Source: Nonomuraea fuscirosea
GTDB taxonomy: Bacteria; Actinomycetota; Actinomycetes; Streptosporangiales; Streptosporangiaceae
Length of the DNA: 64,000 bases
Assembly (NCBI RefSeq): GCF_003001935.1
Contig: NZ_PVNG01000019.1
Coordinates: 1-64,000 of the forward strand
Reading direction: 5' to 3'
Both the position numbers and the translations under genes were made by a program. Positions within the stretch are counted from its first letter, which is position 1, and each line of letters opens with the position of its first letter. Under the pieces are notes generated by a model, which did no database searches, was not told where the DNA came from, and saw only the letters and a program-made list of their open reading frames with translations. This document shows positions 18,288 to 27,398 of the stretch, one piece after another.

Positions 18288-19958
18288 GGTGCGGCTCCTT
18301 CGTTCGGGGTGTCACGTCGGCTGGCCAACAGCTGGTCGTACTTCTCCACGCTCGGCAGCGGCCGAGTGTCGGCCGGGATGTGGGCGCGGAGCCGGCGCTC
18401 GGTCAGCGATCACACGGCAGGGATCTCGCCTTCTCCGCGTGCCCTGTCGCCGCTCATCAGGGACTGGTGGTCCGCTGTCGTGTCGTCGGCTCCGCCATCT
18501 GCTGTGTCGTTGTACTTGCGCGCTTCCAACGCGACAGCGTCCGCGGTGAGCGCGCCTGCACGCAGCGCCGTCGCGAGTCCGGCGACGACGTGGTCGTGTG
18601 GAAGGTGCCGGTGCAGCATCAGGACCTCAATGAGGGCACGGGTGCCGTCGGCGTCACCGTGGGCCTTGCAGGCCGCGGCCCACCAGGCGTCGTGAACGGG
18701 CGTGAACCGCCCGGATGCCCTGGCCTGCTCCAGCGCTTTCGCACCGGGTAGCACGCCCGGTTTGCGGAGGAGGACCTCGAGATAGTGGTCCAGGTCGACC
18801 CGGGTCGAGCCCTTGGTCATGAGCCGTTCGTGGCGGGCGATCTCGGTCCTGCCGTCGAACACGACCAGGTCGCTGGCGTTCAGGAGCACCCGGGCTTGAC
18901 GGCCGACCATGCGCGCGGGCACGGAGTACTTGTTCATCCGGACCGTGACCTGGGCGTACCGGTCCACGCGCGGGGTGAACCAGCGGCCGGTCTCGAACGG
19001 CTCGGTCGGAAGGGGCGCGAGGAGTGGCTGTTCGGTGGCGAAGTGTTCCCCGACCGTGCGGGCGCGGGACCCGATCCGCCGGGCGTCGTCGGCTTCGTCC
19101 CAGGCGTCGACCATAGCGTTGAGCTCGTCTAGGGAGTCGACTTCTGGGATGGGGACGAGGTGGTTGCGTCGGAACCAGCCGATCTGCCCCTCGACGCCGC
19201 CCTTCTCGTGCGCACCTTGGATTCGGGCTGGCAATAGAAGGCTTCGATGCCGTAGTGGGAACGGACGGCGGTCCACCTGTCGGCCTCGACCCGCTGGCGG
19301 GAGAACCCGATCACGCTCGCGACGGCGGCCTTGAGGTTGTCGTAGCGGATCTTCCCGGTCGGCACCCCGCCGAGCACGTTGAAGGCGTGGACGTGACCCT
19401 CGAAGAAGGCTTCCTGCCAGCCGAGGCACTGACCCTGTGCACGGCCTTGCCCGAGCAGGAGAGCCGAAGGCTGAACAGCGCGCAGGTTACGAGCTCGCCG
19501 CGCAGGCGGATGGCGACGTCGCCGAAGTCAACCTCGGCCTCGCGGCCCGGGAGGTGCTCTTGCGGGATGAACGCGTTGGCAGGTTCCCGTCCGACCTCGA
19601 CGCGAATCTCACGGCGTCGGGTGGCGACGTACTCGCGGACCATCCAGTACGACACCACCCCGGCCCCGTCATGTTCGTCAAGCAGTCGATCGAAGATCCG
19701 CTTCGCCGTGTGTCGCTGCTTCCGCGGCGCGTCGAGGTCCGAGCGCAGCCAGTCGTCGATCACCACTCGGTACGCGTCAAGCCGTGAGCCGCGTTTGGGC
19801 GGTTGCTTTCTCTCCTTCGGCCATGCAGATTCCAGCGCCGCCGTCACGGTTCGGAAGCCGACGCCGTGCTTGCGCTGCAGCGCGCGGTTGGACATCCCAG
19901 ATCGGGCATCCCCTCGGATCGCCGCGTACAGGTCGACCCGGGAACGCGGCTGCGTCAT
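18284..19958 (-). pseudogene. istA: IS21 transposase with two frameshifts and a TGA
   Basis: The N-terminus MTQPRSRVDLYAAIRGDARS and an HTH lead to PGREAEVDFGDVAIRLRGEL (first catalytic Asp). The frame is lost near 19420, resumes as GGVPTGKIRYDNLKAAVASV (second Asp), is lost again near 19215, then resumes as GAHEKGGVEGQIGWFRRNHL (catalytic Glu). The final frame meets a TGA at 18410-18412 (GEIPAV, stop, SLTERRLRAHIPADTRPLPS) and continues in frame to the junction with istB. At least three inactivating lesions. Confidence 0.85.
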
Positions 19959-20059
19959 CGGTGGCACTCCTGACGTGAGCACGCCGTGGGCACGACTTTC
20001 GGCACCGGGCCACCGCCCGGGAACGGTGACCGCATGCGACCACAGCCCGGAATCACTGG

Positions 20060-20320
20060 CCCTGCCGAGGTGCCTGGTCATGTGCTGCGCAGGGCTTCGG
20101 TGGGCGGTACTGAGGCGGCCCGGAGTGCGGGGTACGACCGACGACGGAGCCGATGAGCCGCGAGTAGGCCAGGTCGAGTCCCACTGAAGCCCAGGTCAGT
20201 ACGACGGCCCGGCCTTGCGTGGCGACGAAGACGTTGGTGACGAGCACGCCCAGGATCAGGCCTGTGATGCCGCCGACGACATCAACCTCGGCACCACCTG
20301 TCCGCCCCGTGTCCCTGGCG
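20060..20320 (-). pseudogene. FtsX/MacB-type ABC permease C-terminal remnant
   Basis: The minus strand reads DVVGGITGLILGVLVTNVFV, ATQGRAVVLTWASVGL, then a degraded AYSRLIGSVVGRTP, matching the last two helices of MacB-like permeases. The final PALRAARLSP-type motif is out of frame. It lies between the IS21 start and the hydrolase gene and is probably what is left of a transporter gene removed by the IS21 insertion. Confidence 0.5.
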
Positions 20321-20379
20321 CGACGAAGATCTGCTTGCGCGGTGCCTCATCGGTCTTCCCGCACCACCTCGCGGGCCTC

Positions 20380-21213
20380 TCAGTGTTCGCTGCTGAAGAA
20401 CCGTAGCAATAGTGGGCCGATGGTCTGTGGGTCGACGACGTGATCCGGCCCGTCGAGGGTCTCCCGTTGAGCGTGGGGTAGTAGGTCTGCAAGCTCGTCG
20501 GCTGCGCGGTCGAAGAAGTCCGAGGGCAGGCCTGCCATGTAGGGGACCGTGATCGGTCCTCCGGTGGTGACCAGGACCGGTTGGGTGACCGTTGCCAGTC
20601 GATCGGTCGGCAATTGGTAGCGGTTGTGGAAGACGCTGTCGTGGACCAGCGTGGGCGCGAGGGCGACCGAATCCGCCCAATGCGACGTCTGCTTGCCTGC
20701 CGCTTTCCTGGCCGCGATGTTGTCGTCGGAAGCGCCGGACAGGCGCATGAACAGTTCGAGAACCTCCTCGTCTCGCCCGGCGTCGAAGGCGCGTCGGGTG
20801 TCCGCGATGTACTCCTCGAATCGCGGGCGTATGTCGTCCCCGACCGCGTAGGGCACCTCCCACACGGCGATCGTGTCGATGGCTGACCCGGCCGCGGCGG
20901 CTTCCAGCGCCAGCGCGCCACCAGAGGACGCCCCGAACAGGTGTGCCGAGCCACCCGCCTCCGCGATCAACGCATCCAGGTCCTCGATCTCTCTTTCCAC
21001 GGCGTAGGGCTCGGTGAAGCCGCTCGCGCCGCGTCCCCGACGGGCATAGTTGTAGACCGTGAAGTGCTCGGCGAGAGCAGGTACCAAGGGAGCGTTCTCG
21101 GCTCCGTCGTCCAGCGCGCCGCCTACCAGGACGACAGCCGGGCCGCTTCCCTTCCGGTCGTAGGCGATGGTGGTGCCATCGTTTGATGTCACGCGAAAGT
21201 CCATCTCGTTCAT
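20380..21213 (-). CDS. Alpha/beta hydrolase
   Basis: 277 residues. PAVVLVGGALDD oxyanion region, NYARRGRGASG, the nucleophile elbow LFGASSGGALAL, and LDGPDHVVDP with the likely catalytic His. No signal peptide, so cytosolic. Substrate not predictable. It is last in a same-strand series PadR, DrrA-like, DrrB-like, DoxX, hydrolase, and may be co-transcribed from the PadR-controlled promoter; it starts 28 bp after the DoxX stop. Confidence 0.85.
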   Translation of the reverse strand: MNEMDFRVTSNDGTTIAYDRKGSGPAVVLVGGALDDGAENAPLVPALAEHFTVYNYARRGRGASGFTEPYAVEREIEDLDALIAEAGGSAHLFGASSGGALALEAAAAGSAIDTIAVWEVPYAVGDDIRPRFEEYIADTRRAFDAGRDEEVLELFMRLSGASDDNIAARKAAGKQTSHWADSVALAPTLVHDSVFHNRYQLPTDRLATVTQPVLVTTGGPITVPYMAGLPSDFFDRAADELADLLPHAQRETLDGPDHVVDPQTIGPLLLRFFSSEH

Positions 21214-21240
21214 CTCACATCTCCGTTCGAGAGGTTTGTC

Positions 21241-21663
21241 TCAGCGCCTGAGCAGCGTGCCGACGACGGCCTCGGTGCGCGACCACCGCGCCCTTGCGAT
21301 CACGGCCGCCACGACGAGACAGGCGAGCGGCAGCCAAGGGCTCTGCTCGAGCACGAACTGATCGGTGATGACAGCACCGGTCAGCAATGCCGCCAACCCG
21401 AGACTGGCCAGGCCCGCCAGAGCCGGGATCAGGAGTCCAACCCCTCCCGCGACCTCCAGCGCTCCGACCAGGTACCGGAGCCACTGGCCAGCCCCGATGT
21501 CGGCGAACATGTCCACCATGACCGGGTCGCCGGCGAGCTTCGAGATTCCGCCGCCGGCGATTATCGCCGCCAGCACGACTTGCAGAATCCAGACCCCGAT
21601 GCTGCTCGCCCGCCCGGGCGTGTGCGCAACGGTTTCCGAGTTGTTCTTGGGGATGGTGCTCAT
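21241..21663 (-). CDS. DoxX-family membrane protein
   Basis: 140 residues from ATG 21663 behind AAGGAG. Four helices: VWILQVVLAAIIAGGGISKL, QWLRYLVGALEVAGGVGLLI, LASLGLAALLTGAVIT and WLPLACLVVAAVIARARW. The GGISKLAGDP and LEVAGGVGLLIP motifs are typical of the DoxX/DoxD-like quinone-associated family. Function unknown; in actinobacteria these proteins often accompany redox or stress genes. Between the DrrB-like permease and the hydrolase. Confidence 0.85.
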   Translation of the reverse strand: MSTIPKNNSETVAHTPGRASSIGVWILQVVLAAIIAGGGISKLAGDPVMVDMFADIGAGQWLRYLVGALEVAGGVGLLIPALAGLASLGLAALLTGAVITDQFVLEQSPWLPLACLVVAAVIARARWSRTEAVVGTLLRR

Positions 21664-21766
21664 TCGGCTCTCCTTGTCGTGTCCGGGCCTGGTACCGGTG
21701 ATGGCGTTGGCCGAGTGGGCCGGGTTGTCGGAGTTGATGTCGACCAAGTGCTCGCGGTAGCGGGAT

Positions 21767-22612
21767 CTATTTCTTGTTGCGGTAGAGGACCATGGTGATG
21801 GGACCGAAGACCGCGAGGAGAAGTACGGACGAGACGAGCACCCAGCCGATTTCCCCGGCGGGCACCGAGCCGTGCATCAGGCCGCGTACCACGGTCGCCA
21901 GGTGGCTGATCGGGTTGACCTCGACGACCGCCTGCATCCACCCGGGCATCGTCTTCGGGTCCACGAAGATGTTGCTCACGAACGTCAGCGGGAACATCAC
22001 CATCATGCTGACCCCCGCCACCGAGTTCGGCGTGCGCAGGATCAGGCTGAGCATCGTCCACAGCCACGACAGGCAGAACGAGAACACCAGCAGCAGCGCG
22101 ACCGACAGCACCACGCCGACGGCGCCACCCTCCGGCCGGAACCCTAGGACCAGTCCGAGCGTGATCACGATCGCCGACCCGATCGAGTAGCGCATCACAT
22201 CGCCGAGCAGGGCGCCGACCAGCGGTGACGGTCGCCACACCGGAAGTGACCTGAACCTGTCGAACACCCCCTTCTGGATGTCGGTGTTCAGCGTTATGCC
22301 GGTGTTCATGGTGATCATGACGTTCGCCTGCACCAGGATGCCCGGCAGCAGGAACTGCAGGTACTCCTGAGTCGACCCGGCGAGCGCGCCACCGAACAGG
22401 TAGGTGAACATCAGCGTGAACATGATCGGGAACATGGTCACGTCGACGAGCTGCTCGGGCACGTGTTTGATCTTCAGCAAAGCGCGCCAGCCGAACGTCA
22501 GCGAGGTGAGCACCGGGCCGGGGCGCGACGGCCGCTCGCCGGCCAACAGCACACTGCGCAGCGCGTCCTCGGTGACCGGCGCCGACGCCTGTTCCGCGGT
22601 CGTGGTATTCAT
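21767..22612 (-). CDS. ABC-2 type transporter permease, DrrB-like
   Basis: 281 residues with six membrane helices and the ABC-2 signatures: a cytoplasmic N-terminus, FLLPGILVQANVMITMNTGI, DIQKGVFDRFRSLPVWR, and a C-terminal MQAVVEVNPISHLATVVRGL. Together with the ATPase it forms an exporter for drugs or other amphiphiles. ATG overlaps the ATPase stop (ATGA). Complete. Confidence 0.92.
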   Translation of the reverse strand: MNTTTAEQASAPVTEDALRSVLLAGERPSRPGPVLTSLTFGWRALLKIKHVPEQLVDVTMFPIMFTLMFTYLFGGALAGSTQEYLQFLLPGILVQANVMITMNTGITLNTDIQKGVFDRFRSLPVWRPSPLVGALLGDVMRYSIGSAIVITLGLVLGFRPEGGAVGVVLSVALLLVFSFCLSWLWTMLSLILRTPNSVAGVSMMVMFPLTFVSNIFVDPKTMPGWMQAVVEVNPISHLATVVRGLMHGSVPAGEIGWVLVSSVLLLAVFGPITMVLYRNKK

Positions 22613-23562
22613 GCGGCATCCTCCTCGGCGGCGTGTCCGGTCAGGGTGAGGAACACCTCGTCCAGGCTCGGCTGACCGAGCGCGAACTCGGTGACGTCGA
22701 TGCCGCTGCGGGACAGCTCGGCCAGGGCGCGGGCGACCCGCTCGGGGTCGGAGATCCGCGCGGACAGCGCGGCCGGGTCGGCGGACGGCTCGGCCGGCAC
22801 CTCGAGGACGCCGGCGAGGACCCGTTCGGCCTCGGCCCGCTGCTCGGGCGCACGTAGCCGTACGTGCAGAGAGCCGGCACCGACCGATGCCTTGAGCTCG
22901 CCACTCGAGCCCTCGGCGATCACCTTCCCGTGGTCGATCACCGCGATCCGGTCGGCCAGCTGGTCGGCCTCGTCGAGGTACTGCGTGGTCAGCAACACGG
23001 TGGCGCCCTCGGCGACCATGCCCCTGACGATCTCCCAGACCTGGTTCCTGCTGCGCGGGTCGAGCCCGGTCGTGGGCTCGTCGAGGAAGATCAGTTCGGG
23101 GGTGACGACCAGGCTCGCCGCGATGTCGATGCGCCTGCGCATCCCGCCGGAGTACTTCTTCACCGGCCGGTCGGCCGCCTCGGCAAGACCGAACGCGTCG
23201 AGCAGGTCGGCCGCCCGCTCCCTGCCTCGGCGGCGTGAGTAGCCGAGCAACCTGGCGAGCAGCAACAGGTTCTCCACCCCGGTGAGGTCCTCGTCGACCG
23301 ACGCGAACTGCCCGGTGAGGCCCACCCTGCTCTGCACCGCCCGGGCGTCACGCACGACGTCGTAACCGAGCACTTGCGCCTCTCCGGCATCGGGGCGCAG
23401 GAGCGTGGCCAGCATGCGGATCGTCGTGGTCTTGCCCGCCCCGTTCGGACCGAGCACGCCGTACACGCCACCGGCGCTCACGGCCAGATCCACACCGGCG
23501 ACCGCGTGGGTCTTGCCGAAGCTCTTCTTCAACCCTCTCGTCTCGATCGCGAGCTTTCCCAT
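22609..23562 (-). CDS. ABC transporter ATPase, daunorubicin-resistance DrrA-like
   Basis: 317 residues from ATG 23562, which follows GAAGGA at a good distance. Walker A LGPNGAGKTTTIRML, signature KYSGGMRRRIDI, Walker B LIFLDEPTTGLD, and the switch His in LLTTQYLDEADQ region. The C-terminal extension with LSRSGIDVTEFALGQPSLDE and FLTLTG is characteristic of DrrA-type ATPases. It pairs with the permease at 21767 for export. Two palindromes between this gene and PadR mark its promoter. Confidence 0.93.
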   Translation of the reverse strand: MGKLAIETRGLKKSFGKTHAVAGVDLAVSAGGVYGVLGPNGAGKTTTIRMLATLLRPDAGEAQVLGYDVVRDARAVQSRVGLTGQFASVDEDLTGVENLLLLARLLGYSRRRGRERAADLLDAFGLAEAADRPVKKYSGGMRRRIDIAASLVVTPELIFLDEPTTGLDPRSRNQVWEIVRGMVAEGATVLLTTQYLDEADQLADRIAVIDHGKVIAEGSSGELKASVGAGSLHVRLRAPEQRAEAERVLAGVLEVPAEPSADPAALSARISDPERVARALAELSRSGIDVTEFALGQPSLDEVFLTLTGHAAEEDAA

Positions 23563-23606
23563 GGGTTCGAGTCCTTCTCTCGGTGTTGCGAACGGATTGG
23601 TTGAGC

Positions 23607-23668
23607 TAGTCAAGTTTGACTACTTGGCCAGAGTGCACGAGGAGGAAGCGTCTAGTCAAGGTTGATTA
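23607..23668 (-). promoter_or_regulatory. Two PadR-type operators upstream of the DrrAB-like operon
   Basis: TAGTCAA-GT-TTGACTA (23607-23622) is a perfect palindrome. TAGTCAA-GG-TTGATTA (23653-23668) is the same with one mismatch, 46 bp away and overlapping the PadR stop codon. Both lie between the padR-like gene and the ABC operon it precedes on the same strand, so repression of the exporter by the PadR protein is the simplest reading. Confidence 0.65.
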
Positions 23669-24259
23669 GAAGCGCATCTTGAGGGGATCGGGGACCGTTC
23701 GCCACGAACCCGGATCATCGGCCATGGTGTAGGCGCCCTCAGACAGTCGTTTGCTCAGGTTCTTCGCCCACTCCAGTTCGGTGCGTGCGTGTCCCGCCCA
23801 CAGTTCGGCCTGATCGCGGACGTGTTCGGGAATGTCGGGGTTCGGGTTCTCCCGCCACTTGGCCTGCTCTACGAGCTCCGCTTCCAGGCGCGCGACCCGC
23901 TCGTTAACGTGCGCGATGGCATCTGTCCTGGTCAGCATGGGCAACATGGCGATGGACGCGTCGAGCATGGTGGGGTCATGGGTGCGCCGCAGACCGTCGC
24001 GGACCAGTTCGACTATCTCGTCACGTCCCCGAGCTGTCACGCGGTACAGAACGCGCTCCGGCCCGGAGTTGCCCGGCTCGGCGTGTTCGGTGAGGAGGCC
24101 ATCAGCCGCCGCCTTCTTCAGCGCGTGATAAATCGAGCCGGGCTTGATCTTGGCCCAAATCTCCGCATGCCAGCTCTGCAGTTCGGACCGCACCTGGTAT
24201 CCATGCGCGCCGCCGGAGAGGTGCACGATACCGAGCACCAGGAGCTTCGTCGCCGACAT
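23666..24259 (-). CDS. PadR-family transcriptional regulator
   Basis: 197 residues. N-terminal winged HTH: KLLVLGIVHLSGGAHGYQVR, AKIKPGSIYHALKKAAADGL, ERVLYRVTARGRDEIVELV. The C-terminal half is helical (RVARLEAELVEQAKW and a later GHARTELEWAKNLSKRL) and serves dimerisation and ligand response, as in the AphA/PadR_C class. It precedes the exporter genes and probably controls them through the TAGTCAA palindromes. Confidence 0.92.
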   Translation of the reverse strand: MSATKLLVLGIVHLSGGAHGYQVRSELQSWHAEIWAKIKPGSIYHALKKAAADGLLTEHAEPGNSGPERVLYRVTARGRDEIVELVRDGLRRTHDPTMLDASIAMLPMLTRTDAIAHVNERVARLEAELVEQAKWRENPNPDIPEHVRDQAELWAGHARTELEWAKNLSKRLSEGAYTMADDPGSWRTVPDPLKMRF

Positions 24260-24374
24260 GCGCCCCCTCCGCTCAATCTGCTCGGACTCGCTCCGCTTGC
24301 GCCCGCCAGGGTGGTGTCAACTCCCACCAATACTAGGGTGCCCTCCTGGTCCGGGTGGTGTCAGCACTGACCTA

Positions 24375-24645
24375 CAAACGGTGCTGGTGGAGACCTCCAA
24401 AGCCACAGCGGCGAACCTGGCGGGGTTCCCCAACGAAAGCGCGGGCGGGTACGAGACGGTGTATCCGCAGGCCAGAGTGATGGCGATCAGTGAGTGTGCC
24501 TCGCATGCGATCGTCGCGGCGGATGCCTCGGGCTGCTGGGACAGTGAGCAGACCCTCGCCTACTCGTTGTACGGACGGCTCACGCCCGAGCTGCTGCTGA
24601 CCGCCGACCGCGGCTTCTGCAGCTTGTACCGCTTCATAACTCATC
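24375..24645 (+). pseudogene. IS4-family transposase internal fragment
   Basis: About 90 residues: NLAGFPNESAGGYETVYPQA, RVMAISECASHAIVAADASG, SEQTLAYSLYGRLTPELLLT and ADRGFCSLY. This matches the DDE core of IS4 transposases (first Asp lost upstream; ADRGFCS contains the second). Both ends are missing and no start is present. It sits between PadR and the intact IS3-like gene. Confidence 0.65.
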
Positions 24646-24704
24646 GCGTGGTGCTTGATCTGCGGCTTTGACCTCCACAGGCCCTACGGGCAAGATCGCA
24701 GTTC

Positions 24705-25766
24705 GTGTCGGTGCGTCTGCCGTATCTGAGCTTGATCCGGGTGTTCGGCTGGCTGGTGTTGCTGGGGCGTAGCCAGGCGTCCAAGGATGTCGAGATCATG
24801 GTGCTCCGCCACGAGGTTGCGGTGCTGAAGCGTCAGGTGGTGCGGCCGAAGCCGGACTGGGCCGATAGAGTGCTCCTGGCGGCCTTGGCCCGCGTTCTGC
24901 CGTCGGTGCTGCGCGCGCCTCGGCTGGTCACCCCAGGTACCCTCTTGGCCTGGCATTGTCGTTTGATCAAACGCTCCTGGACCTACCCCCACCGCACCGG
25001 CCGTCCCGGAACCAGTAAAGAGGCCCGGGATCTGGTCCTCCGCCTGGCCCGCGAGAACCCCAGATGGGGATACCGGCGGGTCCACGGTGAACTGGTTCAG
25101 CTCGGTCTGCAGGTCAGCTCGGCGACCGTGCGGCGGATCCTGCGTTCACACCGGCACAGTCCGGCGCCACGAACCTTCGACACCACTTGGCGGACGTTTC
25201 TACGGCTGCAAGCGAAGGGACTGCTCGCCTGTGACTTCTTCCACGTCGACACGGTCTTCCTGAAGCGCCTGTACGTGTTGTTCGTGATGGAGGTGGAAAC
25301 GCGACGCGTGCACATCCTGGGCGTCACCACTCACCCCACAGGCGCCTGGACGGCTCAGCAGGCGAGAAATCTGCTTGTGGATCTCGGCCGTCAGGCAACG
25401 TCATTTCGGTTCCTCATTCGTGACCGGGACGCCAAGTTCACCGCCGCCTTCGACGAGATCTTCACCAGCCAGGGCATCACGGTGATGAAGACACCGCCAC
25501 GAACGCCCCGAGCCAACTGCTACGCCGAACGCTGGATCCGCACCGTCCGAGCCGAATGCACCGACCGCATGCTGATCTACGACGAACGCCACTCTCGATC
25601 GGTCCTGAACGAGTACGTCGAGCACTACAACGCGCACCGCCCGCACCAGTCCCGCCGGCAACGCCCACCTGATCAAGACGAGGACGCCGTGGTGCCGCTG
25701 GAAGGCCGGGTTCAGCGCCGGAGGGTGCTCAGCGGAGCCATCAACGAGTACCACCGAGCCGCCTAG
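24705..25766 (+). CDS. Integrase-core (rve) transposase, IS3/IS481 superfamily
   Basis: 353 residues, apparently intact. N-terminal LRHEVAVLKRQVVRPKPDWA helix region, an HTH_21-like segment (ARENPRWGYRRVHGELVQLG), and a catalytic core with FFHVDTV, RDRDAKF and YAERWIRTVRAEC providing the D-D-E triad. Single-ORF arrangement without an upstream OrfA. The start is a GTG at 24705. Clear terminal repeats were not found by eye. It abuts the truncated kinase-like gene at 25807, which it may have interrupted. Confidence 0.88.
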   Translation: MSVRLPYLSLIRVFGWLVLLGRSQASKDVEIMVLRHEVAVLKRQVVRPKPDWADRVLLAALARVLPSVLRAPRLVTPGTLLAWHCRLIKRSWTYPHRTGRPGTSKEARDLVLRLARENPRWGYRRVHGELVQLGLQVSSATVRRILRSHRHSPAPRTFDTTWRTFLRLQAKGLLACDFFHVDTVFLKRLYVLFVMEVETRRVHILGVTTHPTGAWTAQQARNLLVDLGRQATSFRFLIRDRDAKFTAAFDEIFTSQGITVMKTPPRTPRANCYAERWIRTVRAECTDRMLIYDERHSRSVLNEYVEHYNAHRPHQSRRQRPPDQDEDAVVPLEGRVQRRRVLSGAINEYHRAA

Positions 25767-25806
25767 CTGTTCCGAAGAAACACCCAGCTCAGACCACATG
25801 CACCAG

Positions 25807-26585
25807 TTAAGAAGCGGTACAGGTGTAGGCGGCGAGCCGGTGCTCATCGAGGCCGACGCCGCCGTCGTCGACGGTGATCACAGCGCCGCGCTGTACCTGC
25901 CGGACCTCGACCTCGACCAGGGTGGTGGGCGGGGAACACGAGGTCGCGTTCGCCAGCAGTTCGGCCACCAGATGGATGAGCTGCTCCACCACCGAAGCTG
26001 CGGCGGCCAGGGTGCGGTCGCCGATCACCTTGACCCGGCGGTAGTCCACGATGCGGCCTGAGGCGGCGCGGACGACCTCGACGAACGCCATCGGGTCCGG
26101 CCACTGCTGACCCGGCCACTCGCGGCAGAGCACGGCCAGGCTCTGCGCCGCACGTGCTTGCTGGGCTGCGGCGTGGTCGATGCGCATCATCGTTTCCTGG
26201 ACGAGTTCGTCGCTGATCCGGGCGTCGGCCAGGCGTGTGGCAGACTCCTGGATGCGATGAGCGGAGGGCTGTACGCGCCGGGCGAGAGCGACCGGAACCT
26301 GCCGCAGCGCCTCGCGGCGGTCGGCGTGCTGGGCATCACGTCGCGTGATCTCTTCCCTTACGACCTGCACCACGTCGTGGAGCGCCTCGGCGATGTCGTC
26401 CCCAGCCTGGGGCTCGGACGGCGCGTCTAGAATGGGAGCGCCACTGGCCACCGCGGCGATTCGCTCCTGCACCAGATGGGTGGTCAGGCGTTGCACGGCC
26501 GACGTTCTGTCGTCCCAGGCGTCGCGCCACTGCTGGTTGAGCTCGCGGGCCTCCTCACGAAGGGCGCTTTCACGCGGCTAGCGGA
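25807..26585 (-). pseudogene. Sensor-kinase-like ATPase (HATPase_c) fragment
   Basis: A minus-strand frame reads REEARELNQQWRDAWDDRTS, ERIAAVASGAP, then the kinase part HRIQESATRLADARISDELV, ETMMRIDHAAAQQARAAQSL (probable phosphoacceptor-helix equivalent), VVEQLIHLVAELLANATSCS (N box) and VITVDDGGVGLDEHRL (G1 box), then ends after about 10 residues. This is the layout of actinobacterial nitrate-sensor-type kinase-like ATP-binding proteins. The C-terminus is cut at the IS3-like element and the N-terminus is frameshifted near 26580. Confidence 0.6.
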
Positions 26586-26678
26586 CGTGCGCAGCCGTTG
26601 GTGCGCGATGTGCAGGCGTTTGAAGTCGGCGAGCACGCGTCGCTGTTCACGCTCTCGCAGCACGGTCAAGGCCAACAC

Positions 26679-26790
26679 GGAGCCCACTCCACCTCGACAA
26701 CCGACGGAGTGAACACCTCCGTCAACTCCCGCGCCGACACCGCCCGTGCGAACCTCGGGTACGCAGTCCGATCGATCGACGCCAACCCAG
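26679..26790 (-). pseudogene. Tn3-family transposase N-terminal scrap
   Basis: About 36 residues, LASIDRTAYPRFARAVSARE then LTEVFTPSVVEVEWA, match the first 40 residues of Tn3 transposases of the DUF4158 type. The reading then merges, in another frame, into the kinase-like fragment, so this is a junction scar. It belongs to a Tn3 relative different from the one at 7981, whose N-terminus is distinct. Confidence 0.6.
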
Positions 26791-26929
26791 ACCCCCGGAA
26801 GCCGCCACCAACCAGCGCGAACCAAGCGAGGCTAACGACCGGTGATCAACTGCGCGGCCCGTTTCTGCCGTATTCCGGTGGCACTCCTTGAGGAAGTCCT
26901 GGGCTGCCTGCGGAAGCTGCGGCGGAGCG

Positions 26930-26960
26930 CCGTCCCGAAGCTCGCCGCGCTTCGGGACGG
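26930..26960. terminator. Perfect 12-bp hairpin downstream of the DUF5958 gene
   Basis: CCGTCCCGAAGC (26930-26941), 7-nt loop, GCTTCGGGACGG (26949-26960). It lies 46 bp beyond the stop of the minus-strand DUF5958 gene and could terminate the RHS-DUF5958 transcript. No long T-run follows. Confidence 0.55.
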
Positions 26961-27005
26961 GGACGTCATTCTTGCAACCGCGCCGCCGTCACCACCTGTT
27001 CCAGG

Positions 27006-27398
27006 TCAGTGGTTGCCCAAGTTATGCCACGGATGCGTGCACCCATCAGCGCAATCAAGCTCACGCCTACGGGCATCCGAGATCGATAGAAGTGCCAGCA
27101 ATATCCTGAATGATTTTTCCATCTCGGCTTCAGGTAGATTCCCTATCTTAGCCAGCTTCTCACGGATTGGCCCACGGGAAATCAAGACAGCCGGAGTCGC
27201 CGTCGGCTTCACCCCTGCGCGGGCGATACTCTCCGCAGCATCCTCAGTTGCAGCCCTCGCCTGAAGAGCGTAAGAAGACAGCTCTCGAACCACGTCACGT
27301 TGCTCATCCAGCGGCAGCGTTTTGAACCAGTCAATCCCTTCCTGGAGTGGGCGGAGCCCTTGACTCAGTTCATTCAGGACGATAGATCGTTTGCTCAT
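27006..27398 (-). CDS. DUF5958-family protein, candidate immunity protein of the RHS toxin
   Basis: 130 residues: LNELSQGLRPLQEGIDWFKT, PLDEQRDVVRELSSYALQAR, AATEDAAESIARAGVKPTAT, PAVLISRG, a helical LLALLSISDARRRELDC and a C-terminal CADGCTHPWHNLG. This matches the DUF5958 family, which has no assigned function. The ATG overlaps the RHS stop by one base (TGATG), so translation is coupled to the end of the toxin domain. That position is exactly where cognate immunity genes of polymorphic toxins sit. Cytosolic, no signal peptide. Immunity is inference from position; family identity is fairly clear. Confidence 0.8.
   Translation of the reverse strand: MSKRSIVLNELSQGLRPLQEGIDWFKTLPLDEQRDVVRELSSYALQARAATEDAAESIARAGVKPTATPAVLISRGPIREKLAKIGNLPEAEMEKSFRILLALLSISDARRRELDCADGCTHPWHNLGNH

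Noticed and set aside
10653..18412. Use of TGA as a sense codon (Trp) in this organism
   Set aside because: Many intact genes here end with TGA in overlapping stop-start pairs, so TGA is a normal stop.
26930..26960. A REP-type repeat
   Set aside because: Only a single copy was noticed in the window; a terminator role is simpler.
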